In this document: positions 12,487 to 25,800 of the stretch, piece by piece
Layout of the letters: every line of letters begins with the position of its first letter
Position numbering within the stretch: the stretch's first letter is position 1
Assembly (NCBI RefSeq): GCF_021155775.2
Contig: NC_060237.1
Location: 21,164,970-21,228,969, forward strand
Source: Neodiprion pinetum
Lineage: Eukaryota > Arthropoda > Insecta > Hymenoptera > Diprionidae
DNA: 64,000 nt
Direction of reading: 5' to 3'
Made by a program: the position numbers and the translations under genes
The notes under the pieces: model-generated
Databases searched by the model: none
Told to the model about the DNA's origin: nothing
The model's input: the letters and a program-made list of their open reading frames with translations, nothing else

Positions 12487-12901
12487 TTACCATGCAGGGG
12501 CGGCAGAATGTATGTTTCTGAGGTGCAGAGCTGAGTGTAGGTGTGTGGGTTAATTTGGACTAGCATAAAATAACACTGTTAAACTTTTCAGTGTGTCCTA
12601 TACAAAGTACACTTTTATTTCACTTTGATATACCGAAATTTGCTTTTCTGCAGTTGTTAAGGTTGATGAATTCGTTTATCAGAAGATCAAGATCTAATTC
12701 TTCAGGTCTATCTTAGTGAATATGGATTATAGATACATCGTCCAAGTGATCTTGCGGCATCGTTGATATTCAAGTAATTGAAACAAAAGTGAATTTTTTG
12801 AAACTACAGATATCTGCGGTATGGAATTCCACACCTACTAAATTTTAAGGTGTGGAGTGCTCCACACCTACCATAGTGGCTAAGCCGCCCCTGTTAACAT
12901 G
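12487..12901. mobile_element. hAT-like non-autonomous element (MITE) with target-site duplication
   Basis: The element runs from 12495 to 12893 (399 bases). It begins CAGGGGCGGC and ends GCCGCCCCTG, a perfect ten-base terminal inverted repeat of hAT type. It is flanked by eight-base direct repeats TTACCATG (12487-12494) and TTAACATG (12894-12901) with one mismatch, the duplication length expected for hAT transposition. There is no transposase frame inside, so it must have been mobilised in trans. It sits in or just after the CCDC186 3' UTR. The single TSD mismatch suggests an insertion that is not very recent. Confidence 0.8.
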
Positions 12902-14768
12902 AAAATGAAACGTTGCCGGAGTCAACCGTGATGCATATAATTTTTAATAACTGTTGAGATTTTTCGAAATACCCTATCAGACTCAATGCAATATGATTTG
13001 GAGAAAAATAATTAAGTGTCGTATTAGAACTTTTAGAATCAGGAGTACCGATTTATTTTAGATGCCTTTATTTGTATAAATTTTGTTTTGTTATATTAAT
13101 TTTATTTATTAGTTTTATACTCAAATTTTGTTTTTCTATATATAACCAGTAATGAATTAATAATTGATGCCCATAATATTTTTTGATCAGGGTATAAATT
13201 TGTTAACCTCTTACATTCCAAAATTTACAGTTACAGAAATATACGTATGCTGTCACATTGCAGTAACTTACACGATAACTCAAATTACGTAATTGAAATT
13301 GAGCTTATAAAATATGTATATTGCGCTGTACTTAGGTAAAATAAATATATATGTACATACATATTGAAGTATGTGTGATAGCTACAAAATTGTAGACAGT
13401 GGTGTAAATCCTTTGTAAGGACGAAAACGAATACTGCAAGATCGATGAAAGTGTCCGGTAGTTAATTTCAGAACGGAATAAAATTAAAAATTTTACTGCT
13501 TACATATATTTTATCGAACATGTTATAACTGTTACTGGTTGTAATATCCTTGCAAATAATGCACCGACCTGGGATACTGCTTAACAAACTTAAAAAAGAT
13601 GTACTATGCATACGTATGTGTATATTGAAAAAAGTAATACGTGAATGAAGTATTTTCAAAAATGTATATGTGTAACTTATTTGAGAAATAATATAGATCC
13701 ATATTTCCCACTACGCGAAAAAGAGGAGTGATCAAGATCGTCAGATTTTCATAGAATAAGTATATTGAAAGTCTTTTCGTATACGCTACATAGCAAACGC
13801 ACGAGCAAATATACAAGATATAGGTATATATATATAATGGTAATTGTAATTTTTTACGTATGTTACAATCATACTGTAATCACAATCATTTTCCCATTCG
13901 TCAATTATACCACAGTAATTCCACGTTGCAGTAACAAACAGAAAAATTATTTTGATTAAAGAGAATCGATTATACTTATTGTTAATATAATTTATTTTTA
14001 ATGTTTCTTGATATAGTGGAGTATGTATTTCTAATGTAATTAATAATGCTCTTGAACAGAGCTTTTGGCAGGTAGGTATCATACAGTGTCAAGTAATTAA
14101 TTCTAATTACAATTTATGATTTTCAGCTAATTATGTAATATTCGCTAATATTTGTGAATGGGCATTTTGACCATTCTTTTTCGCTCAACGGATATTTCTG
14201 TCGATTTCATAATACATAAGACACATTTTTCCGCAACAAAATTTGTGAGTTTACTCTGTACGAACTTATAATTCGGCAAAACATGCACGTAGACAGCTGC
14301 AAGGACAAGTATTAAATGTTAGAACAATTATTATGCTATATCGAAGATATTGCTTTTTGTACATTTTATTTTAATATTCCTTATATTATAGTTACCAATA
14401 TTTTTTTCTATACTAATAAAAATTGTGTTCATTAATAGATTGATTATAATCCATCCTTGTATGAAAAAGCTCAAAATTTTAACATTACAGGTACACATCT
14501 GTATAAGTATACGACTTGCGTTTCTGACAACACGTAGTGTTTTTTTTTTTCCTTATTTTTTATTTTATGATTCAATTTTTCGTATAGTTTGTATCAGAAT
14601 CATATTTACGGAACATATGGGTTCAATAACGGCCAACACACCACATAAAGCACATTAATCAATCTACACTTATTATTTGTGTAGATTTCTATTTTTTTTT
14701 TACTTATAGAGGCAATATATTAAAATATACATTATACATATATAGAATATGGAATAATTCTTTGTATA
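12902..14768. other. AT-rich intergenic region, no gene seen
   Basis: Very AT-rich sequence in the convergent gap between CCDC186 and the RNF38-like gene. It contains AATAAA near 13338 that could serve a long CCDC186 3' UTR. Reading frames of 60-98 codons on both strands overlap each other and have no recognisable composition or family match. Confidence 0.5.
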
Positions 14769-15005
14769 CAGGGTGACGCAGGACTATCCTCCCACAGGAT
14801 ACCAATGTATTCCTTGTGGAAATCGGCGACTGAAACGTTTTTTTTATTTTTGATAGGCTCGGCAACTGTCCCGAGCCATTAGATGCTACCGGATTGACCA
14901 ATTTCAAACGAACGGCAGTAACTCGCGAACGACAAACGTTTCAGTCATTGATTTTCACGAGGAATACATTGGCAGCCTGTGGAGCGATAGTTCGTGATCA
15001 TCTTG
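14769..15005. mobile_element. Tc1/mariner-like MITE with long terminal inverted repeats
   Basis: The arms at 14769-14840 and 14934-15005 are imperfect inverted repeats of about 72 bases. They share CCAATGTATTCC and GACTGAAACGTTT at matching positions. The outer end CAGGGTGA with flanking TATA on both sides fits TA target-site insertion of Tc1/mariner-type elements. The 93-base centre has no coding capacity. The transcript of either strand would fold into a long hairpin. Confidence 0.75.
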
Positions 15006-17758
15006 TATATTTCCAGCAATTCAACTTTCGGTAGCTATTATATTCCAAATGAGATTTACATTTGAAGAACGTACTGTATGAAAACGTAAACTGGTGCTAA
15101 ACATTATTATATGCATGATTAAAAAAATATTACTCATTAAAAGTATTACGCACACACGAGGGATTCTCCAGAGACTCAGTATGCACATTTTTCCGATACT
15201 CATCAACATTTCTGATTAATCAACCAGCATCTGATACTACTTGAAAATGTGTTCTGTGGTTTTTTTGGAAGTTCTTTACCTCCCCGTCTTGGAGCTACAT
15301 GTTTCCATCTTTATTAGATCTACAAATCTAGTTAAAATCAAATTTGAAAAAAATGTGAATCCTGTTGCATTCAAAATTTCCTATAAAAGATAAGTTTTTT
15401 GTACATAATTGTTTCATGCAATTAATTCCTTTTTGTATCCATATTTATGAAAAACCATGTCCAACGCTGATTAATCGAAAATATCGATAAAGGTTGAGAA
15501 AAGTTGGCTGACAATGACTTTATGGAGAATCCCTACGTAGGGGACCTGCTCAACTTTGAAATTGGACAAGAATTATAGATGCGAACACTATAGCTTATGT
15601 GACATCAACAATTAACATCAGATTATTGTTCGATATAATTATTCAATTATTTTGGTATTGTGTGATTCGTAGATCATAGTTCATAACAATTCAAAAATTA
15701 CACTAATATTTGCCGAAATGCCCTACTGCAATGAATATTAATTTTCATGATTTAAATCATGTTTCGTGTAAGAATAATTATACACGTACACGTACAGCAA
15801 TAAATGGTATTGGAGAAAAGTGTACTTAGTAAATGACTGAAAGTACAGAAGTAAAATGTAAAATTACTCCATACTTAGGTGAAATTTACACGACAAATTA
15901 ATTAAAATGATATGCAGCAAAAGAATATATGTATAGAAATTAAGTTATATGTATATTATATATTTGTAGTCAGTAAAGTCATGTGTAATAGAAGAAAAGA
16001 AATCAACGGAAATTCGCACGTGGGAAAACTAGTCTGATATTTCTACGTTACCACCTCTATCTTCGTGTTTTTTTTTTTCCTTTTCGAGATGTGAAAAGAG
16101 GTAGCGGTAGCTTATAGTTACGCGACGTATTCAAATTTTAAACTTTAACTCTGCATTATGCCAGCATGAATTCATTCGTTAGAGGTAGTCGATCGAGGTT
16201 CCATAAGGCTCTTAGTGCCGAGTCCCGCGGTGCAGGCTTCATTGTGTTAATTTTCCTTTACGAATTGATTTTGGCTTAGCCCAGCTCGGCTTTCGGCTCT
16301 CGTACATGCCTCTCAAGCTGTATAGGGTGCCTGATAGAGCCCCCAAAGGGCGAATTGTGCCTTAGGAGGGATGCTGGTTTAAAGGAGATGGAGGCGTTAA
16401 GTGCACGTTCGTTTTAAAGCTGATGTATTGGTTCGGTACTTTTGCAGTAATATATCGTTCATTTCTAACTAGTGTGATAATCGAGTCGAGGTAAAACGCG
16501 TCTTTGACCTTATTTCAAGGATTCAACAATGATGCATTTATTATACATCATGGCTCGAATCAAAAATTATACTCTTACGCATATTAGCATTAGCGAAGCT
16601 ATGATACACCAGCAGTACTTATGAAATAATAATGTTATTTACACGAATATTTGCGTTTTAATGCATGTGCGCGAAAGAGCTTTCAATAGCTTTCGGGATT
16701 TCTTGAACAGATTTCAAAAATGCGTTGGCGGACTTCCACCGATGGTATTTACCTTCCTTATTTTTCCGTTTGTTTTCTTCATTCTTTATTTTATCTCGCT
16801 GCTAAAGATAGCCAGCCCAAAATCACAGATTGGACACAAAACTAGTGACAGAGAAAGAGAAGAGTATACTCGCAAGTACATTTAAATCTACGAGGGTTGG
16901 TGAAATTGAGCGAGCAGAGTAATAATTATAGCAATGCAGTATAAAATTTTTTGTCTATAACCTACTGCAAAGAATCTTTCAGTATCATAAGATATATCAT
17001 ATGAATATACGTATAAAGTAATAGTTCTTTGTCACCAGAGCATGGATGAAAACATCCATGTCATGCCGTAATAGTCTACACCATTAGGCGTAACATTAAC
17101 CCGATAAATGTCGCAATTCTACGTTAAACAAATAAAATGTGGGGATGAAAATTTTGTCCAATATTGCCTTTTACCCGAAAATCTTTCATTACGCTAAAAG
17201 ACAGTAATTTACGTATACATAACTCGAAGCAACTTTTAATTGCTAAAAATGAATAGCATTGAAAATACTCGAACATCGACGTGAAAAGGGTTTCAGAAGA
17301 CTCACCCCGCATGAATTTACAATAAACCCTCATACAGCCCGCATCAAGATAGAGGCATGCATGTACCTATAGGTATATTTATGCGTGGGAACGCATAGGG
17401 AACTGTACAATTAAACTCTCGAGCTGTTCCGTTTGTACCACGTCACGGGTACATGCGTTAACATTCAACGAAACTTTTAAGCTGCAGAGCTTACAGTCCG
17501 TGACGCTGTTTTCGAAGGAAAATTTGATGAACGTATATATAGTTTACTATTACGAAGTCGCAAATGACAGCTCACCTTTAGAATTCTAAAGCAGACTTCT
17601 ACAATAATTTGCTTTCGCTACCTCTAAGCATTCGAAATATAATTTCTTCTGCATATTTCACTCTCATCGAGCGGTTACAAAGAGTTCCTGCGTGACTACC
17701 CGTATGTTATGCCACATACATCGACCGTATAACATAATAAAGAAAAGTATTCCACCGG
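15006..17758. other. AT-rich intergenic region; includes a GC-richer patch
   Basis: No gene recognised. A patch at about 16185-16420 is visibly GC-richer than its surroundings and carries no frame or RNA family I can name. A 74-codon plus-strand frame at 16661-16885 encodes a hydrophobic Phe-rich stretch, which is what T-rich DNA gives by chance. A small hairpin CATGGATG-AAAA-CATCCATG lies near 17042-17061. Confidence 0.45.
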
Positions 17759-17801
17759 ATCTGTTCATAAATGCGTGTGATAAGTATATTTATGAACAGA
17801 T
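17759..17801. repeat. perfect 14-bp inverted repeat (hairpin)
   Basis: ATCTGTTCATAAAT at 17759-17772 is exactly reverse-complemented by ATTTATGAACAGAT at 17788-17801, with a 15-base loop. No flanking duplication is visible. It could be a tiny transposon remnant or an RNA hairpin in an extended 3' UTR of the RNF38-like gene. Confidence 0.6.
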
Positions 17802-20800
17802 TTAAACATATTTTTTTAAAGTAACGTATGCAACGTATTTGAATGTTAATTTGAATAAATTTCTGTTACAGAGTGAGATATACCGTTATAGTTAGATAGA
17901 GGACTTCAAATGCAACTAATAAAAAGTGTTGACGGTAGATGTTAGTTCAGACTTTGAGATTTTTCGGATAATACGTTACATAAATCAAATTTGATACGAA
18001 AAAAAAAAATCATTTACACAATTCTGTCCGCAAATTAAATTTAACAATTTTGGTTATGCGGCGGTTGATGACTTTCATAATTTAAATTATAATATATCAC
18101 CCAACTGAACGGAGAAGTAAATTCTCGGCTTAGTCAAATTCTGCAATAAAGTGCATACGTAAAACACATGAATGTATGTGAAAACGCTAATTTCGAGAAC
18201 CACTAACAACAGTGAGGAAAACTTGTAAAAATAACGATTAAAAAGTAAATGAGAAAAACCTTTGTGTAATTTGTTTAATAATAAGAGTTAATAATAATAT
18301 AATGTTTGGCATCGTCTTTCGCGTCTGTACAATTACACTTCCATTGCTGCAGTATTATTGTTAATTATTTGTAATTACATATATAACGCATATATGTGTG
18401 TGTGGATGTGTGTGTTGCACAAGCGATTAATATTCAATTATCATTATATATTCATCAATAATAGTTACACAAATTAAATATATATTTATATATATATATT
18501 TTTTTTTTCTTCGTGGCTAAACATTAATTGGGCAGGTTTGTAATAATGTAGGATTTTCACCGATGTTAAAAAACTATGTTCTTTAAATAGAAGTCTTACT
18601 ATTTGCTTGGGTAAATCATCACCAAATCAAACTACAATGAAAATTCTAGAATATGGCCGCTATGCTGTCCCAATCATAGGCATCCTGCGTACAATAATCA
18701 CAATTGTTACACGTTTAACTTGCACTTTTTTACAATTAGTTGTATAAGCATTGTACTTTGCTTTTATTGTTGTCTACTACCATAAAAATCGTGGAAAATC
18801 ATGAAAAATCATCAGACGGTAGTGGTAATCTATATTCTATTGTCGAAATAGAAATCAGAAATTTGTTTATGTAATTATGTAACTTGCTCAAATATATTCG
18901 AGTGAAAATAATGTATCTATTCCATGTGAAGAATTTTACTTAACCTCATCTGCAAGAGTATCGAAATGAAAGAAAAAACGAAAAAAAAAACTGCAGCATA
19001 TTTAATTCCTTTATACACTTCATTTTGATGGCTTAATTTTCCCACATTACTCCATCGAAAGTATAATTATTGAACTCAAGCATAACATAATAACTAGCCA
19101 AATATAACACAGGTCACCTTACAATTAATTAAACATAATAATTTTCAGATTATTTAAGTTCGCCTGTGTATTCATTTGTATATATAGAAAGAAAGCCGAA
19201 TAAACATATTTTCTGAGGCCAAATTATTTCAATAAACAGCAAACATAACGGACTAGTTCCAGAAAATTCAATTAATTTTGAAATATTTCTCCTTCAACTA
19301 TTACACAGGTATATAAACAGTATCGTAATCAAAATGATATGTGTTCTTACACTTCTAGGACCAACAATATCTGCGAATATTTGAATCTCTGTACCATAAA
19401 TTGATATTTGAATCGATTTGCACGAAGTGTCTAATATTATTTAGTGTGCATTTGTGATGTAAATCTTTTTTTTTTTTGTTCAATTAATTACGTATATACG
19501 GTTTTGTTTCAAAAATTTCTTTTTTATACCATGGTGAAGGGACACCGTAAAATAACGGAAAGAGCGTTGAAAAGCCAACCAATTATTGATACGAGTAATT
19601 ATATATGCATAGTATATAATCTATGTATAACTCGACCGAAAATTGTCCCCTAGTATACATCGAAAAAAAAAGGAAAAAAATAAAAAACTATACAAAGCAA
19701 ATTGAAAAAGCAATTACTCAACACCCATTCTCTACACGTTAACAAGTTTAAACAACATTAATTACAAGTAGTTATTAAATCGAAGTGACAAATAGTATTT
19801 ATTGGCTATTGTAATTTACCGTTATTGTTATCATTATCATTAAATAATAATAATAACAACCACAATGATAATGTTAATGTTACCATTATTATGCATAATT
19901 ATACGTAAAAGATTCGATCGATTAACAAAACGATAATTGCCTAACTACACAAATTCAGCTCTTCAAATTGTCTTATTTATCTAAATCTACGTGAGAAAAG
20001 GGGCAGGAATGGAATGGTTTGAGCAAGCACGTTGTTCAATTTCCAATAGAAAATGTGAATATAAGTAAACTCCATAGTGCGTACAATAAAAATAAGTGCT
20101 AATTATCAGTAAAATATATCAAATAACTAGTTGACGCATAGACATATCAATTTTAAGGTGTAGGAATGGAAAACAATTTAATTGTACAATACGAACATTT
20201 TTTGCTCCGCATTTTGAACGGATCTAATTCCAACGAGAATCTGTCCCTTTTCCCATAATCAACATCCTGTCAATTTTGGTTAATGATACTCAGCACTTCA
20301 TTGTGAATCACTCTTAGAGTTATAAGTAATTGAAAATATTCCTAACTAATATTTTTATGTGCTATGCAAATTTCCTACAATTAATGAACAACAAAAAAAA
20401 AAGTACCAACATTTTTTAGTAGATATAATCGCTGTTACCGACTACCACATGTGTATGAAAGACATTAATTGTAGCAGAAGAATAAACAAACTAACTAAAT
20501 TATCGATCTATAAAGTGTAATCAGTAGATTATCTCCAGAAGTATCTTCTGTGGGGTGAAGATTATATCACTGGCTTAAAGTTTGCTAGGAGGTGCCAATA
20601 TTGCAGGCTGCCAAGGACTGAACCCTCAATTCGCCATAATAGCATTAAAGAGGCCACATCACTATACGCAACCAAAGTGAAGTTTTTAAACTTCCCATGC
20701 TTTTAAAGCTAAAAGAATTTTTTTTTCTCTCTTCGCGCCAACAATTAAATTAACTTATCATTCAAATCATTAACAATAAATGGTTGAAAAAAAAATATCG

Positions 20801-22873
20801 CAAAAGCACCCTTTTTTAACAAGACCTTCTGCATACCATTCCATCCAGCCAATGCTAATCGATTACTACAGCGTGCTAATATTAGCATTAGCATTTATAA
20901 TGTAAAATAATTAATGGATAATTCATCAACCAATTAATTATTAACATGGCATTGTAATTAGGTGGTTTATTATAAAGATTATTGTTTACCGGTGTATAAA
21001 AAAGTATTCATTGTTCCATTCATTCTTCAGAGGTAGTTATGCAGGAAACAGAAGCGGTACTTTTAATTTTTTTTAACCTTTTTCTCTTCTTTTTTGTAGT
21101 CAACTATTGCTTGCAAGTTTCATACAGCAGGAGCTTTTTTTTCATCAACAAAATCCATGCACGCAGACTCTAAGATACATGTATATAAAGATACTTATAC
21201 AGAAATAGAAGGTTTCGGAATTGTGTCCAAATTCATTGCAGTTTATGCTGATATCACAACTAGTTTTAAAACTAAAATTTGAAACGCAAAAAAATAAATC
21301 ATATTAAATAAGCCCGTACATTGAGTGTTCTAAACAATGCTTAGATTTTTTTAGCATCTGGAACTGTCATCTATATGTATGTACATACATTTGAGTTGCG
21401 TGGGTTTTGTTGTGAGATGAATGAAAACCAGCGAATATTTATCGTATTCTAATAATGGAACTTGTTCCTTGACGAGGAATTAGGTTTATTATCTCGATTA
21501 ACAACTGCGTTGATAAACAATCATAAAATAAAACAACAATGAAGCTATATATATATATATTAATTACTTATTCGAAAAATTGCATTGAACATATACACCC
21601 CCGTAGCTAGTTAAACACTAAAAGCCAATGACTTGATATAATAATATAGCTTTTATTGCAAAACTTAAAACCTACATTTGGTTAAAGGTTGAAACCAAGA
21701 TTTATATTTACAAATTATTTTATATCAAATGATGCGTTTAAAAACTTAAGCAATTAATGGAAAGCAAATAATATATACACATACATATCTTTATATATGT
21801 AATTAAACAACGTTAGATGAAACAGTAACTTAATCCACGTTAATTGCAAATTTAAACATTTTGAACAACTGTTGAATTATCAAGTTATCGTCTTAAGAAA
21901 ATGCCCGATAAACAACTTAACACTATCTTCAATATATGATGAGGGAGGCAGAAAACGATGCATACTTTTATCAACGGCTCGCAAGTAGCAAGTTCGATTA
22001 CTTAAACTATAAGTCCAATGATTTACAAGTATTCAAAAAAGCAATTAGATGCATTGAAAAACGCACTTGAAAGCATTGTAAACTTTGAGTAACCAACAGG
22101 AATTCTATAAAATTTTTAATTCAGTACGGACAACGAATATATACAATTATTTTTATTTTATTTTTTTGGATGCGGTGTTGAGAAATTTTTTATTTTATTT
22201 TTTTTTACATTCGCGACTTGAAGGAAAAATCGTAATGGTGAAATGTAATAAACTCTAAATTATTATAGTACACAGCACAAATATCATATATCGAGACAAA
22301 GGCATATGAAAGTCCAAAGTATTTATACAGAGATTCGAATGAAATATTCTGGGTTAAAAGACTAGACGAAAAACCATCACATTATTTACGAAGATTTGAA
22401 AAAATCCACACGGGGAACGAAACCAAAATAATTTTCAGTGTTTTCGCTTTTTTTTATCTGTCTGTTACACAGAATTAATTTACATGGACACGTAATGACA
22501 AGGAAATATATAGTGATTTTATTGGCATATTTGTGTTGAATTTTTAACACCAGCTTGTTATGCCAACAATAAGTCGAACAAATTGAATATTTACCACACT
22601 TCTAATTTACAATGCTCAAAGTGTATTTTCAAATTTTCAGTAGATCATTGCAATTTGAACGAGTATTCCTATTTGTGGGAACCACACGTAGATGAAATAT
22701 GCTATTGCTATGAGAATAATTCTATCGATAACTGAATAATATTAGGGTAAACGTTGCGCTTACCCACACACATTGGTGCAAATCAGCATTGCGATATTTA
22801 ATGGTGAAGACGAAAAATGATCATGTGAAGCTGTATTTTGGTTACGGCATTAACAGGCCTACAAATCAGAAGG
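17802..22873. other. AT-rich region, possibly long RNF38-like 3' UTR plus intergenic DNA
   Basis: About 5 kb downstream, in transcript sense, of the RNF38-like stop codon. No coding region was recognised. It contains many A/T homopolymers and TTTATT (minus-strand AATAAA) hexamers, so the 3' UTR end cannot be placed. TGCTAATATTAGCA (20874-20887) is a perfect 14-base palindrome. Confidence 0.4.
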
Positions 22874-25800
22874 TCAGTCACTGTTGCCACCTCCAGTTCC
22901 AAAATATTCTCCGGCATCTCCACGACAAATGGGACATGTTCTATTTGACTGCAAACAGAACATAAGCACATTATCAGTATGATGCATTCACAGATAAAAC
23001 AGTTACTGAATTGATAATTGATTAGTGTCTGTACCCTTCACACTTTCTATAGTATTGAATGATAAGTATGCAAAATTACCTTGAGCCACTTATCGATGCA
23101 TCTGGCATGAAACTCGTGTGAGCAAGGTAGTACACGAAGCGATTGTAACGCTTCGAAATCACACATACAAACAACACAGTTAGTTTGATCACCCTGATGA
23201 GTTTCTGCATTAAATTTATACGAAGGCAGCTGTTCTACTTCTGCACGAGTCAAACCTCTTGGTTTGGCTTCTCCTAATCTTTCAGCCAACGATAACAGCG
23301 CCTCATAATTCTCAGTTTCTGTAGACTCTGGAGAAGATAATTCAGCTTGACTATATGGGGACAAGGGTGGATTGCTGAACATTGCTCTGAAATACAAGTT
23401 ACGTTATGTAGAATTTAAATTATAACGTAGTCATTATTCTTCTTAGATTTAGTTATAAAATATTTGTGTAAAACAAATTCTAATTGCAGCTAGGACACGG
23501 AAGATAATGAATAATCAACACAATTGATTTGAAATTTTTTATCAATTCATCTCACCATAAATACGAAAACTTACAGGAAGTGTAGTAATAAGCCAGGGTA
23601 AGGCGATGGTGGTAGAGGTGGTGTACCGCGCCACCGTGTAGGCCTCTGTCTCCTGACATTTGCAGTTGGTCGACGTGTCCTTGATTGAAGCATTTCTAAT
23701 TGACTACTTCGGGTATCGGACAAAAATATAGGTGGCGGCGTAGTAACTTGAGCTAAAGCTGGCGGTGAGAATGAATGTGGTAAAGATAATGGTGGACCAC
23801 CAGTCCCACCTACGCGATGATGATGGTGAGACTCGATCAACTCTAATTCCACTTCTCGCTGAAAAATGGAAAGAAATTGTTCAGAAGATTAAATAAAAAC
23901 CATAAAAAACCTCTTACGTGGTGTGCAGGCAATTTGCGAGATATTTTCGACACTTTCATTCGTGGACTCATTATGCCCGTATTGACGATGAAATTGTGTA
24001 CGTATCTCGTTACAAATCAAAATCTCGCTCGACTTTCACACAAAGGAATGCGAGATGTGTCTCAATATTCAGCATTCAATAACAAAAAATATTCTGAACA
24101 CGCCTAGAACGTGACTGACATTGACTTTGAAACATTCTTAAATTTTATCTTGTCTCATTATCAGATGCACACGAAGCTTATGTGATAATCAGAATTTTCA
24201 AGGTAATCTCCCGCAAGTAAGCCATTAATGGAAGTCTTACTGAATACCACTTTAGCGATATTTTGTTAATCTAGTCTGAAATGTAGAAAGTGAGTAAATT
24301 TTCTCATAAGCAAAACGTGAATGTTCATACCTGTTGTGACAACTGATGATGGGTGGCATAGTGAGTAGTATGGACAGGTGGTGGGGGAGGATGAGGATGG
24401 TGCAGCGCAGTGACAGGACCACCGGCTGGCGCAGGATAACCTCTAGTGGCGGTACCAACTATAGAACCAACCAAGCCATGGCTTGGGTGTCCTGGATGTC
24501 CTGGATGGGCTGCCGAGTAGTGATTGTGATGATGATGATGGTGTGCCACCTGGTTAAAAATCGAATTACTCATATACTGCATGTAGATCAGGTCAATCAT
24601 GGGTTTACATTTTCTAATGATTTAGTAAAAAGAAAAATGCACGTCTACTTATGCGTAGAAGTTATTAGTCATTCAAAGATGTAGCTCATTTTTTGTATAC
24701 TTGAAACTGAGTACCTGTGCGCTAGTTTCTACAATGACTGGACAGATCGTTGGTGTTTCAAATTAAATTTACCATGAAATAACATAATATTGAAAATAAA
24801 GCCAATAGAAGTATTTCAACGCTGCTCGCTGATTAGTGTTTCAATCAACAAAATACAAACTCATTTCCAAAATTGACTAAAACATAATAGTATTGTCACA
24901 GCAGTAAAATTTCAATCAATTATTCTTCTGCATAAAAAGTTTTCGTTCAACTTATGATCACAAAATGCCGCTGCATAATTGCATCAACTGCTTGTACACA
25001 TAGTAATTTACTATAGAAAACAGGTGCAAGCTATAGCACAAGCCCTTATCCTTTTCACTGAACAACTATGCAATGCGTAAATTACCGCGACTTCCTGCAT
25101 TCTAATAGAGAATGTTGATGACTGATTTGATATTCATGTTTCTAAGGATCGTGTGAAAACAGTTACAAAAAATATATTTTCCTCTATTCGACCAATTGAT
25201 TAAAAAGTGGTTAAGAGAAAATTAATTACCATAAATTAAATTCAAATGATAAACGGAAAAATTTTTTTTTCTCAATACGAGACGTAGAAAGAAAATTACG
25301 AATGATGAAAAAAAACTACTAAAAAATTACATTCAAATCTCAATTTTAAAATATGAATTAATAAAATTCGTATATTCGTCAACCAATTCATGCATTAATT
25401 TTAAAAAATTCTTGAGAACAAAGCACCCTCCCCGATTTATAAATTATTCATAATTATTACCTGACACGTGTGAGCAAATGCGTGAGCACCAGTTGTTGTA
25501 TAAATCCCATGGAGCTGACAGGGAATTCTATATCCTGTTGCCTGTGGGTGCCATATTGGTTCTCCACCGACCGCGACACCGAGACTCGAAACACCGACTT
25601 GGCCCACCTCGACAACCATCGGTCCAGTTGCCCCCTGAGCGGGATGATGAGCGGTACCGGGAGGATGATGTGGATGGGATTGATGAGTATTATGGATATT
25701 GTGATGAGTGTTATGAATGTTATGATGTGAATTCTGAATGTTATGATGAGAATTGTGGATAGTATGATGTGTGTTGTGCATATTGTGGTGAGAGTTGTGG

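Noticed and set aside
16661..16885. 74-residue ORF with a hydrophobic helix
   Set aside because: Phe/Ile/Leu runs are expected from T-rich DNA; no splice or promoter context and no known family.
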